From the NCBI GenBank assembly GCA_021812735.1, contig JAKAMV010000197.1, positions 1 to 12,600 of the forward strand: a DNA stretch of 12,600 bases, in the 5' to 3' direction. Source of the DNA: Chloroflexota bacterium. GTDB lineage: Bacteria > Chloroflexota > Limnocylindria > Limnocylindrales > CSP1-4. The translations under genes and the position numbers were made by a program. The notes beneath the pieces were generated by a model. That model saw nothing but the letters and a program-made list of their open reading frames with translations, ran no database searches and had not been told where the DNA came from. This document shows positions 1 through 6,287 of the stretch, piece after piece (the first letter of the stretch is position 1; each line of letters opens with the position of its first letter).

Positions 1-17
1 CGAGGCGGCGTGACGCA

Positions 18-245
18 ATGAGCGTGTTGCGTCACACGATCCGGGTGTGCGTGGTGTGCGGCGGGGAGGTCCGCCAGCCGACCAGCGGCCGGCGTCGTCT
101 CTACTGCGGTCCGGCTTGCCGCCAGCGTGCCTACCGGCTCCGCCAGGAGGCGCGCGCCCGACGGAACGGGCCGGGTGGACCGGCCGACCCCCGGGCGGTG
201 GCCGACCTGCTCAGCTTGGTGCTGCGCTCGTCGACACGGAGGTGA
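18..245 (+). CDS. Small zinc-ribbon-like protein (CxxC...CxxxC), hypothetical
   Basis: This 75-residue basic protein has two cysteine pairs, C11-xx-C14 and C30-xxx-C34, the second inside YCGPACRQRAYRLR. That spacing is what a single small zinc-binding knuckle would use. Short proteins with a C..C...RRYC...CRQRAYR pattern are frequent in Actinomycetota and some other GC-rich bacteria, and their function is not established. The C-terminal half is Arg/Ala/Gly rich and probably unstructured up to a short hydrophobic LLSLVL stretch. The ATG at 18 is the first methionine; a partial purine-rich GAGG lies about 12 bases upstream. It converges with the sulfur operon that ends at 519. Its stop TGA (243-245) overlaps an ATG at 245, but the frame opened there does not look like a protein. 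DNA binding is possible but only inferred. Confidence 0.65.
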   Translation: MSVLRHTIRVCVVCGGEVRQPTSGRRRLYCGPACRQRAYRLRQEARARRNGPGGPADPRAVADLLSLVLRSSTRR

Positions 246-518
246 TGCCAGAGGCTACGATCGTCGAACTGGCGGCTACCGTGGCTGCCTCGTTCCAACC
301 GTCCGAGTCTCCACGAAACCCAGGACGGTTCACCCCAACCAGCCGGCGAGGCCCATGCCCCACCCAATCCCTCCCATCATGGGAGCACCTCCTGTGCCGT
401 TTCTGTGTTCGCAATTCAGCGTCGGCCCGCTACCGACACCGGAGAGATTGCGGGCCTGACCTCAAGGCGTCATGCCGCCGATGGTCAAGAGTCGACCAAG
501 CCGGTACGTCGCGTTGCC
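246..518. other. Non-coding stretch between convergent genes, with a small hairpin
   Basis: This stretch separates the small zinc-ribbon gene from the convergent oxidoreductase gene. No convincing coding frame is seen. An inverted repeat CTCCC-ATCAT-GGGAG (371-385) could form a short hairpin and might help end transcription from either side, but no T-run follows it on either strand. Base composition looks less GC-rich than the flanking genes. One frame (from the ATG at 245) contains a CRFC...CGP pattern near 394-450 that loosely resembles the upstream protein; see findings. Confidence 0.35.
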
Positions 519-1739
519 TCACAGGTCGGCCTGGATGCCGAGCACCCTCGCTGCCCCCAGCAGCCCCCAGCGGGCCAGCCGCCGTTCCGGGCCGCCGCCC
601 AACCAGTAGCGCTCGAAGACGACCTTGCCGCCGTGCCAAAGACGCCCCGGGCCGCGCAGCACGACGGACGGGTCGGGCGCGGCGAAGAAGTCGCCGTCGG
701 CGAAGGCGGCCGCGCCACCGCCGGTCTCGACCCAGCAGAAGCCCTTGCCGTCGAACTCCCCGCCGGGCACGGGCGCCCCGAACACGGCGGCGATCCGCCG
801 GGCGGCGACAAGCGCCTCGGCGTGGGCGAAGACGCCGGCCTTCGGCAGCGGCTTCCCGTTGGCGAGCGTGATCGTGGTCGCGTCGCCCACGGCGTAGACG
901 AGCTCGACGCCCGTCTGCAGCGTGCGTGCGTCCACGGGCATCCAGCCCGCCTCGTTGACCAGGCCCGAGCCACGCAGGGCGGCGGGCCCCTGGTGGGGCG
1001 GCACCCCGGCGAGCAGGTCGTAGCCGGCTCGCGTGCCGTCCGCGAGCACCAGCTCGCGCGCGCCGGGTTCGACCCGCACGATCGGGCTGCGGGGATGGAA
1101 GCGGATCCCGCGCGCCGCCATGAGCCGCACCACGGCGTCCCCCAGGGCCGGTCCCGCCACCGGCATGGGCTGCGGCTCGGGGCTGTAGAGGTCGATCTCG
1201 CTCGCCGAGCGGATGCCCCGGCGGCGCAGCTCATCGTCAAAGAGGAGGGCCGCCTCGTAGGGCGCCGCGGGGCACTTGTAGGGGAGCGCGGCCACCGCCA
1301 CGACCAGGCGTCCGCCCCGGAAGCCGTCGAGCTGGCGCGCGCAGGCGGTGGCGCCCGCGACCGAGAAGATGTTGTGGGCCGCGTCGGCGAAGCCCTCGAT
1401 CGCGTCGGGCGCGAGCTCGGCGCCCAGGGCTACCAGGAGCGCGTCGAACGTCAACGCGCCCGCTGTCGTGTCGACGGAGTGCGCGACAGGATCGATCGCC
1501 CGGACCCCCGCCTGAACGAGCTCGACGCCTGGCGCCAGCAGGCCGCGCAGCGGTCGCGAGATGCGCTCGGGGCGGCGGCGTCCCACCATGAGCCAGGCGA
1601 GGGACGGCTGGAAGAGGTATCGGGCCTCGCGCTCCACGACCGTCACGCGGTCGCGGGGATCCAGCCGGCGGCGCAGCTCGTTGGCGGCCACCACGCCGCC
1701 GACGCCACCCCCCAATACGAGAACCGATCGGCCGGTCAT
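519..1739 (-). CDS. NAD(P)/FAD-dependent oxidoreductase, sulfide:quinone oxidoreductase-like
   Basis: This 406-residue flavoprotein belongs to the family that includes sulfide:quinone oxidoreductase (SQR) and flavocytochrome c sulfide dehydrogenase. Visible features in order: an N-terminal dinucleotide-binding loop (VLGGGVGG, residues 8-15) with the ribose-binding acidic residue in VVERE (34-38); a cysteine in LPYKCPAAPYE (C156); a second FAD motif YAVGDAT (282-288); and a second cysteine in GKGFCWVETG (C335). Known SQRs use a redox-active cysteine pair that forms a disulfide or polysulfide bridge, and C156/C335 lie where that pair is expected. Sulfide or persulfide oxidation with quinone as acceptor is the likely reaction, but the substrate is not proven. 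The ATG at 1739 is chosen because it overlaps the dsrE stop as TGATG, implying coupled translation. It is the last gene of the minus-strand operon. Confidence 0.85.
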   Translation of the reverse strand: MTGRSVLVLGGGVGGVVAANELRRRLDPRDRVTVVEREARYLFQPSLAWLMVGRRRPERISRPLRGLLAPGVELVQAGVRAIDPVAHSVDTTAGALTFDALLVALGAELAPDAIEGFADAAHNIFSVAGATACARQLDGFRGGRLVVAVAALPYKCPAAPYEAALLFDDELRRRGIRSASEIDLYSPEPQPMPVAGPALGDAVVRLMAARGIRFHPRSPIVRVEPGARELVLADGTRAGYDLLAGVPPHQGPAALRGSGLVNEAGWMPVDARTLQTGVELVYAVGDATTITLANGKPLPKAGVFAHAEALVAARRIAAVFGAPVPGGEFDGKGFCWVETGGGAAAFADGDFFAAPDPSVVLRGPGRLWHGGKVVFERYWLGGGPERRLARWGLLGAARVLGIQADL

Positions 1740-2089
1740 CAGAAGGTCACCACCTTCTCGGCCCACGCCGTCCAGGCCGCGAGCTCCTCCATCGACGAGC
1801 GGTGCACGCCGGCCAGCAGATCGGCGTCGGTCACCCCGCGCACGTCCATGCACGTCCCGCAGGCGCCGATGGGGATCCCCCGGGTCACCAGGCCGCGCAG
1901 CATGCGCTCGATGTTGTAGTAGCCCGCGGGGGTGGTCTGGCCGCCCCGCGCGCACCACACCGCGTCGGACATCAGGCAGAGCCGCAGCTCACTGCCTTCG
2001 AGCTTCGCCAGCGCGAGGGCGAGGCGCAGGCCGTTGTAGGCGCGCTCGGTGCCGTAGGGCGGGTCGTTGAGGATGATCAGCGTCTGCAT
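1739..2089 (-). CDS. DsrE/DsrF-like family sulfur-relay protein
   Basis: This 116-residue protein has the typical start of small soluble DsrE-family proteins, MQTLIILNDPPYGTERAYN, followed by LCLMSDAVWCA and GYYNIERM. It ends with a CxxC pair in GACGTCMDVRG (C77, C80); C38 and C46 are further cysteines. Members of this family (DsrE, TusD, YchN) carry or transfer sulfur as persulfide on cysteine, usually as oligomers in the cytoplasm. The length is normal for the family. The ATG at 2089 is preferred over the upstream in-frame start because it begins the conserved fold and has a GGAG about 9 bases upstream. It lies 28 bases after the MFS stop and overlaps the next gene by one base. Its place between a transporter and an SQR-like enzyme suggests that it takes up sulfur produced by that enzyme. 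Confidence 0.86.
   Translation of the reverse strand: MQTLIILNDPPYGTERAYNGLRLALALAKLEGSELRLCLMSDAVWCARGGQTTPAGYYNIERMLRGLVTRGIPIGACGTCMDVRGVTDADLLAGVHRSSMEELAAWTAWAEKVVTF
1741..1758 (-). promoter_or_regulatory. Hairpin at the dsrE/oxidoreductase junction
   Basis: The sequence AGAAGGT-CACC-ACCTTCT is a perfect 7-bp inverted repeat with a 4-base loop. On the minus-strand mRNA it covers the last codons of dsrE and the AAGGUGG stretch that would serve as ribosome binding site for the next gene; the AUG follows at once (UGAUG). A ribosome finishing dsrE would melt the stem, so the hairpin could enforce translational coupling. The structure is seen in the sequence; the role is inferred. Confidence 0.45.
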
Positions 2090-2117
2090 GGTGGTTGGCT
2101 CCAGCTTCGGACGGGGT

Positions 2118-3545
2118 TCATGCCGCGGCCGCAAGGGCCGAGGCGCGCTGCGGGTGCGTCTCGTACATGCGCAGCGCGTCCACCAGCGCGGCGGTGACCG
2201 CGAGCAGCGCTACCACCCAGATCGCGGCGGCGAAGCCCGCACGGTCAGCGATCAGCCCAGTCAGCAGCGCCCCCACTGCGAACCCCAGGTCCCGCCAGAA
2301 GCGGTAGACGCCCAGCGCCGAGGCGCGCCAGGCGGGGTGCGCCACATCCCCGACGGCCGCAAGGAGGGTGGGGTACACCATCGCCGTCCCCACCCCGAGC
2401 AGCGCCGCCGCGCCCAGCCATGACGCAAAGCCGTGCGTCGCGGCGATCGCGCCCAGCGCGATTCCCTGGGTCAGCATTCCCCCCACGATGAGCCGCTTGC
2501 GTCCGAGCCGGTCGGAGAGCGGCCCGGTGGCGAGCTGCCCGAGCCCCCAGACGGCCGGGTATACCGCCGCCAGGACGCCGATCTGGGCAACCGACAGGCC
2601 GGCCGCTGCGTAGTAGAGGGGGAGCAGCCCCCAGGCCATGCCGTCTTTGAGGTTCGTCACGAGGCCTGCCAGGCTGCAGGCCGAGAGGGCGCGCTCGCGA
2701 ATGCTCGTCTGTACGAGCACGGCCCGGATCGTCAGGTCATGACCCAGCTCGGCAGCCGTCGCGGCGCTCTGGCGGCCCTCGTGGCGGGCATGGCCGTGCG
2801 TCTCTCGAACGAGCAGGGCAGAGAGCGCCAGGCCGAGCCCGACGTAGGCCACACCGAGGAAGAAGGGCGCCGGACGCAGGCCCGCCTGCTGTGCGATGTA
2901 CCCGGTCGCGAGCGCCGTCACCGCGACCCCGCTGTACCCGGCCCATTCGTTCAGGCCCACCGCCAGGCCCCGCCGCGCGGGGCCCACGAGATCGACCATG
3001 GAGTTGACCGTGGTGGTCCAGGTGAGCCCCTGGTTGAGCCCGAGCAGCACGTTGGCGAGGATGACCCAGCCCCAATTCGGCGACCACATGAGCAACAGCG
3101 GCACCGGCACCCCGACCAGCCAGCCGGCGACCAGGATCGGCTTGCGGCCGAGGCGGTCCGAGAGCGTCCCCGCCCCGAAGTTGGTAATCGCCTTGACCAC
3201 CCCGAAGGCCACGATGAAGGTGAGCGCGGCGGTGGCCGCCTGCAGGCCGAAGATGTGGGTGGCGATGAGCGGCAGGATCGTGCGCTCCTGGCCGAGCATG
3301 CCGCCGACGAGCAGGTTCACCGCCACCAGCAGCGTGAACTGCCCGAGATTGGCCCGCAGACCCAGGCGGGGCAGGGGCCTCGCGCCCTGCCCCGCAGACG
3401 TTCCGGCGGTGCCGCCTGCCGCACGGCGACCCTGCCGCGAGGGGCTCGCCGTCGCTCCTGAGATGTCGGCCGTGAGGCCGACACCGTGGTCCGGAGGCGG
3501 TGTCGTGGCGGTGGGCTGCGCAGCGGCGCCGTCGTGGGGATCCAT
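2118..3545 (-). CDS. MFS transporter
   Basis: This 475-residue major facilitator superfamily protein has two six-helix halves. Each half carries the family's loop motif: GTLSDRLGRK in the N-half and GPLSDRLGRK in the C-half. Many hydrophobic segments are visible between the first (LGQFTLLVAVNLLVGGML) and the last (AAIWVVALLAVTAALVDAL). Before the first helix is an unusual extension of about 65 residues rich in Ala, Pro, Thr and Gly. The substrate is unknown. Linkage to DsrE, an SQR-like enzyme and a rhodanese regulator suggests a sulfur compound, or less likely a metalloid. The ATG at 3545 is chosen because a TATACT -10-like hexamer ends 7 bases before it, suggesting a leaderless mRNA. An alternative in-frame ATG at 3578 lies upstream of that box and has no Shine-Dalgarno. 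It is the first gene of the minus-strand operon. Confidence 0.88.
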   Translation of the reverse strand: MDPHDGAAAQPTATTPPPDHGVGLTADISGATASPSRQGRRAAGGTAGTSAGQGARPLPRLGLRANLGQFTLLVAVNLLVGGMLGQERTILPLIATHIFGLQAATAALTFIVAFGVVKAITNFGAGTLSDRLGRKPILVAGWLVGVPVPLLLMWSPNWGWVILANVLLGLNQGLTWTTTVNSMVDLVGPARRGLAVGLNEWAGYSGVAVTALATGYIAQQAGLRPAPFFLGVAYVGLGLALSALLVRETHGHARHEGRQSAATAAELGHDLTIRAVLVQTSIRERALSACSLAGLVTNLKDGMAWGLLPLYYAAAGLSVAQIGVLAAVYPAVWGLGQLATGPLSDRLGRKRLIVGGMLTQGIALGAIAATHGFASWLGAAALLGVGTAMVYPTLLAAVGDVAHPAWRASALGVYRFWRDLGFAVGALLTGLIADRAGFAAAIWVVALLAVTAALVDALRMYETHPQRASALAAAA

Positions 3546-3591
3546 CGGACGTAGTATATCCTTGTTCTGCTTATCCATGGAGGAAAGAACG
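3546..3591. promoter_or_regulatory. Divergent promoter/operator between MFS operon and ArsR-rhodanese gene
   Basis: This 46-base AT-rich island separates two divergent genes. On the minus strand, TATACT (3558-3553) is a good -10 hexamer whose expected start point falls at about 3547-3545, on the MFS ATG; no convincing -35 is seen. On the plus strand, GGAGGAAAG (3579-3587) is the Shine-Dalgarno of the regulator. TTCTGCTTATC (3565-3575) recurs with one change at 4925-4935, in front of another gene, and is a candidate binding site for the ArsR-type protein encoded alongside. Autoregulation is expected for this family but is inferred here. Confidence 0.55.
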
Positions 3592-4311
3592 GTGTCCCGG
3601 GACCACCCAGCTGACTCGACGCCCCCCACCCACGACCGGGCGGCCAAGGACGCCCTCAACGAACAGTTCGCGCGGGTTGGCCACGCGCTCGCGAACGGAC
3701 GCCGGGTCGAGCTGCTTGACGTGCTCGCGCAGGGCGAGCGGAGCGTGGAGGCGCTGGCTGCCGAGGCCGAGGTCGGGATCACCCTCGTCTCGGCGCACCT
3801 GCAGGTGCTGCGGCGGGCCGGGCTCGTCGAGACGCGCCGCGCGGGCACCCACATCTTCTACCGGCTCGCTGGGGACGACGTATACCGGTTGCTTGCCTCG
3901 TTGCGCGACGTCGCGTATCAACGGGTGGCCGAAGCCGAACGCGCGGCACTTGCCTACTTGGGCGCCTCCGATGACCTCGAGCCGCTGAACCGCGACGTGT
4001 TGCTCCGTCGGGTCGCGGCGGGCGAGGTGGTGGTGGTGGACGTGCGCCCGGCCGCCGAGTACGCCGCCGGGCACATCGCGGGCGCCATCTCGGTGCCCCT
4101 CGACGCGCTCGAGGTGCGCCTGGCCGAGCTCCCGCCCGGGTGCGAGGTGGTGGCCTACTGCCGCGGGCCGTTCTGTGCCCTGGGGGGCCGCGGGGTGGAG
4201 CTCCTGCGCCGGCATGGCCGCCGCGCCCGACGCCTCGTCGACGGCTTCCCTGAGTGGCGTCTGGCCGGCCTGCCGGTGGCGAGCGGGACCGCCGACGCGC
4301 CGAGCGCGTGA
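3592..4311 (+). CDS. ArsR-type HTH regulator fused to a rhodanese domain
   Basis: This 239-residue protein fuses an N-terminal winged helix-turn-helix of the ArsR/SmtB family (about residues 22-105; recognition region around VGITLVSAHLQVLRRAGLV, 61-79, wing RRAGTHIFYRL) to a C-terminal rhodanese domain (about 132-230). The rhodanese half shows DVRPAAEYAAGHIAGA and the active loop CRGPFC (190-195). Such fusions are known near sulfur-oxidation genes and probably sense persulfide or sulfane sulfur on the rhodanese cysteine. The HTH half has no cysteine, so a classic metal site on the helices is unlikely; the only cysteines are C184, C190 and C195. GTG 3592 is chosen because GGAGG (3579-3583) lies 8 bases upstream; an in-frame ATG at 3577 overlaps that site. 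It probably represses the divergent operon and itself. Confidence 0.87.
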   Translation: MSRDHPADSTPPTHDRAAKDALNEQFARVGHALANGRRVELLDVLAQGERSVEALAAEAEVGITLVSAHLQVLRRAGLVETRRAGTHIFYRLAGDDVYRLLASLRDVAYQRVAEAERAALAYLGASDDLEPLNRDVLLRRVAAGEVVVVDVRPAAEYAAGHIAGAISVPLDALEVRLAELPPGCEVVAYCRGPFCALGGRGVELLRRHGRRARRLVDGFPEWRLAGLPVASGTADAPSA

Positions 4312-4599
4312 GGCACCGACCCGCCACGGGGCGACGGCGCCCGCTGTGACGGGCGGGACGGCCGCGGGTGGAGCGCCGCGGTTCGTGTGGCCAGCGGGCG
4401 GCGCGGTTCCTGCGGCTCCTGACTCCGTACGGCGTGCCTTCATGCGGCTCTGCACTCGTCCTGGTTCGTCCGCCCTGGCGGTCTTCGTCGGCGTTGCCCC
4501 CGCTTCGTCGCCAGCTGACCGGGATCGGGGGGCCGGTTGAGGAGGCGGCCGGCTGCGGTATCAGGGCCGCAGCCGGCGGGTCTACCCTAAAGCGCGCGG
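4312..4599. other. Non-coding stretch between convergent genes with a strong hairpin
   Basis: No credible gene is seen between the ArsR-rhodanese stop and the stop of the small minus-strand gene. The main feature is a perfect 11-bp inverted repeat, listed separately at 4548-4577. A shorter GCCCG-N6-CGGGC pair occurs just after the regulator gene, near 4340. The remainder is GC-rich without recognisable motifs. Confidence 0.4.
4548..4577. terminator. Hairpin, possible bidirectional terminator
   Basis: GCCGGCTGCGG and its exact complement CCGCAGCCGGC flank an 8-base loop (4559-4566). It lies between two convergent genes, where a shared terminator is expected. No T-run follows on either strand, so it is not a textbook intrinsic terminator. 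Confidence 0.4.
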
Positions 4600-4839
4600 T
4601 CAGGCGCCAGGGGCGAACTTCTGGCGGGACGCCTCGGCGTCCGGGATCTCGCGCTCCAGCAACACCGTCGTGGAGTTTGGAGCGGGAATCATTCCGTACG
4701 CTGGCGGGTTCATCAACGGCGCACTGCTGGTGCGCCACCCATCCTGTCCAAGCTCGCGCAGGCGCTTCAGAAGAGCACACCGCAAGCACCCATTCTCGTC
4801 AGCCTCGATGGGCTCCATGCGGTACTCGATCTGGCTCAT
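4600..4839 (-). CDS. Small CxxC protein resembling the DUF4177 type
   Basis: This 79-residue soluble protein has no assigned function. It starts with a short beta-like stretch (IEYRMEPIEA), then a CLRC pair (C18, C21), then LLKRLRELGQDGWRTSS, and ends with TTVLLEREIP. The order beta stretch - LxxLGxxGW - final LxR strand recalls small DUF4177-type proteins, but the match is by eye only. The ATG at 4839 is supported by AAAGGAG ending 7 bases upstream; the in-frame upstream methionine lacks such a site. GC content and third-position GC look lower than in neighbouring genes, which may indicate acquisition. A promoter with a palindromic operator (4909-4946) lies upstream and shares a motif with the ArsR-rhodanese divergent promoter, so it may belong to the same regulon. 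The CxxC would suit thiol or metal chemistry, which is inference. Confidence 0.7.
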   Translation of the reverse strand: MSQIEYRMEPIEADENGCLRCALLKRLRELGQDGWRTSSAPLMNPPAYGMIPAPNSTTVLLEREIPDAEASRQKFAPGA

Positions 4840-4908
4840 GATGGTCTCCTTTCGCTCCGTGGAGCGTGCCCGGGCCATTCCCTGCGGCCCGGCTATGTGC
4901 TGTCCCAG

Positions 4909-4946
4909 ACTGTAGCCTCCTATATTCTGCTTGTCTAGCGAATATA
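4909..4946 (-). promoter_or_regulatory. Promoter with palindromic operator upstream of the small CxxC gene
   Basis: On the minus strand TAGACA (4937-4932), a 17-base spacer and TACAGT (4914-4909) form a plausible sigma-70-type promoter, giving a 5' UTR of about 60 bases. A perfect inverted repeat TATATTC-N12-GAATATA (4921-4946) overlaps the -35 region and spacer. It is strikingly AT-rich for this genome and has the shape of an ArsR/SmtB-type operator. Within it TTCTGCTTGTC (4925-4935) matches 10 of 11 bases of 3565-3575. Confidence 0.55.
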
Positions 4947-5028
4947 CGAGGACACCCAGGCAGGTTGGCGCGCCGGGCGCAGTAGACTCGGCCCGTGGGT
5001 GACCAAGATTGAGCCATGCCGTGTCGGC

Positions 5029-5049
5029 CTCGCGAAGCTCCCTCGCGAG
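5029..5049. other. Hairpin upstream of the methyltransferase gene
   Basis: CTCGCGA and TCGCGAG form a perfect 7-bp stem with a 7-base loop, about 50 bases before the methyltransferase ATG. It could be a weak terminator, a leader structure or an operator. Nothing in the sequence decides between these. Confidence 0.3.
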
Positions 5050-5100
5050 CGGGGATCCCTGTAGCGCCCCCGGAGCGGCCAGCCAGCCACGCGGCCCCCG

Positions 5101-5808
5101 ATGACTGAACCAGCACCCTCCGTGCAGATCGGACCGACGAGCTACACGTCCTGGCGCGCGACGCCGCTGGGCGCCATCACGGAGGCCCTTGAGCAGCGCC
5201 TGCTGCTGGGCCTGGTCGGTGACCCGGCGGGACGCCGGATCCTCGACGCCGGGTGTGGGGATGGCGCGCTCGCCTGTACCCTGGCCGCGCGCGGGGCCGT
5301 CGTGACCGGCGTCGACCCCGACCCGGCGATGCTCGCCGCCGCCCGCGGCCGAGCCGACCGGGCCGGGGTCCAGCCCACGTTCGTCGCAGGGCGCGTGGAC
5401 CGGCTGCCCTTCCCCGACGCCTCCTTCGACGTGGTGGTGGCCGTGACCGTCCTCTGCTTCGTGCCGGATGCCGCCGGAGCGGTGCGCGAGATGGCGCGGG
5501 TGCTGCGCCCGGGCGGCCGGCTCGTCATCGGCGAGCTCGGGCGCTGGAGCCTGTGGGCCCTGCTCCGCCGACTGCGAGGCTGGGGAGGGTCAGCGACCTG
5601 GCGGGTCGCCCACTTCCGAACCGCGTCCGAGCTGCGCGGGCTGTTCAATTCGGCGGACGTCCCGGTCGACGCCGTGCGCGGCGCGGTGTACTACCCGCCG
5701 GTGGGTGCGGTTGCGCGGCCCATGCTCCGAGCGGATCCCTGGCTGGGTCGGCGGACCACGTTCGGCGCCGCCTTCCTCGCGATCGCCGGGATGAAGGCGC
5801 CGACCTGA
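5101..5808 (+). CDS. Class I SAM-dependent methyltransferase
   Basis: This 235-residue protein has the Rossmann methyltransferase fold of the UbiE/Methyltransf_11 type. Motif I is ILDAGCGDGAL (47-57); the acidic end of the second strand is in GVDPDP (70-75); RLPFPDASFDVVV (101-113) covers the third motif region; and VLRPGGRLVIGE (134-145) is the post-motif strand. The substrate cannot be told from the sequence. It lacks the conserved cysteine set of arsenite methyltransferases, so ArsM is unlikely despite the nearby ArsR-type gene. No Shine-Dalgarno precedes the ATG at 5101, so translation may be leaderless or start at another codon. It stands alone on the plus strand: 261 bases separate it from the divergent small gene, and 535 bases separate it from the acetolactate synthase gene. 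Confidence 0.83.
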   Translation: MTEPAPSVQIGPTSYTSWRATPLGAITEALEQRLLLGLVGDPAGRRILDAGCGDGALACTLAARGAVVTGVDPDPAMLAAARGRADRAGVQPTFVAGRVDRLPFPDASFDVVVAVTVLCFVPDAAGAVREMARVLRPGGRLVIGELGRWSLWALLRRLRGWGGSATWRVAHFRTASELRGLFNSADVPVDAVRGAVYYPPVGAVARPMLRADPWLGRRTTFGAAFLAIAGMKAPT

Positions 5809-6102
5809 GGACAGCCGACAGCGATCACGCTGGCGGACGAGACGAGGCAGCGTCGACGCGACCGGGAGCAGGCGGGGCGGGGCCACCCACCGGGACAGCG
5901 GTTCCTTTGGCCCCCCGAAGTCGGGACAGGTGGCCGGCGAGCGCCGATCACCCACCGCAGGAGGCTGTGCGCGCACACGGCGCAGCCGGAGGCATAGGTT
6001 TGAGCTCAACGGCACCACACCCGAACAACATCAGCGCCGCCCGCGCAGCCGGTGGTCGGGCGTCCGTGTGCACGCCTGGCTCCCCGGCCGCGCACGTACG
6101 AC
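5809..6102. other. Upstream part of the ilvB leader region, no gene seen
   Basis: This non-coding stretch precedes the tandem repeats. A partial copy of repeat sequence occurs at 6073-6089 (15 of 17 bases match 6113-6129), suggesting that repeat-related sequence began earlier. An AGGAGG (5959-5964) is followed by a GTG only 2 bases later, too close to be a good start. No T-box consensus or known riboswitch core was recognised. Confidence 0.4.
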
Positions 6103-6240
6103 CGCAGGGCGCCGCCTGGCTCCTGGGCCAGGGGGTGCTCTCCCTTATCAGCGGCTCCCAGCGGGAGCCTGCGCAGGGCGCCGCCTGGCTCCTGGGCCAG
6201 GGGGTGCTCTCCCTTATCAGCGGCTCCCAGCGGGAGCCTG
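6103..6240 (+). repeat. Two perfect 69-bp tandem repeats in the ilvB leader
   Basis: Units 6103-6171 and 6172-6240 are identical over all 69 bases. Each contains GGCTCCC-AGC-GGGAGCC (7-bp stem, 3-base loop) and CCTGGC-N6-GCCAGG (6-bp stem). GGGAGCC could also pair with the GGCTCC inside the second hairpin, so alternative folds are possible. The period is a multiple of three, and one frame reads GAAWLLGQGVLSLISGSQRE in each unit, rich in Leu, Val and Ile. The array ends 47 bases before an intrinsic terminator that precedes the acetolactate synthase gene. A leader peptide or tandem RNA element is inferred. Confidence 0.85.
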
Positions 6241-6287
6241 ACGGGAGACGGAGCGGGCGCCGCTAGGCGCAGCCGCCGGACCGATCA

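Noticed and set aside
1066..1074. GGTTCGACC resembling a tRNA T-loop
   Set aside because: It lies inside the oxidoreductase coding sequence; no acceptor stem, anticodon arm or D-arm fits around it. No tRNA was recognised anywhere in the window.
405..1919. 504-residue plus-strand open frame over the oxidoreductase gene
   Set aside because: Antisense shadow in GC-rich DNA. The minus-strand frame has FAD motifs and the redox cysteines; this one has only Arg/Ala/Gly-rich sequence without motifs.
2118..4311. Arsenic resistance operon
   Set aside because: The ArsR-type gene suggests it, but there is no ArsB/Acr3, ArsC or ArsM motif, the HTH half lacks the cysteines of metalloid sensors, and DsrE, rhodanese and SQR-like partners fit sulfur better.
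4626..4641. GGACGCC-TC-GGCGTCC palindrome near the end of the small CxxC gene
   Set aside because: It lies within codons, the loop is too short for a stable hairpin as written, and such short palindromes are common in GC-rich coding DNA.
6103..6240. CRISPR array
   Set aside because: Only two abutting identical 69-base units without spacers; this is a tandem duplication, not a repeat-spacer array.
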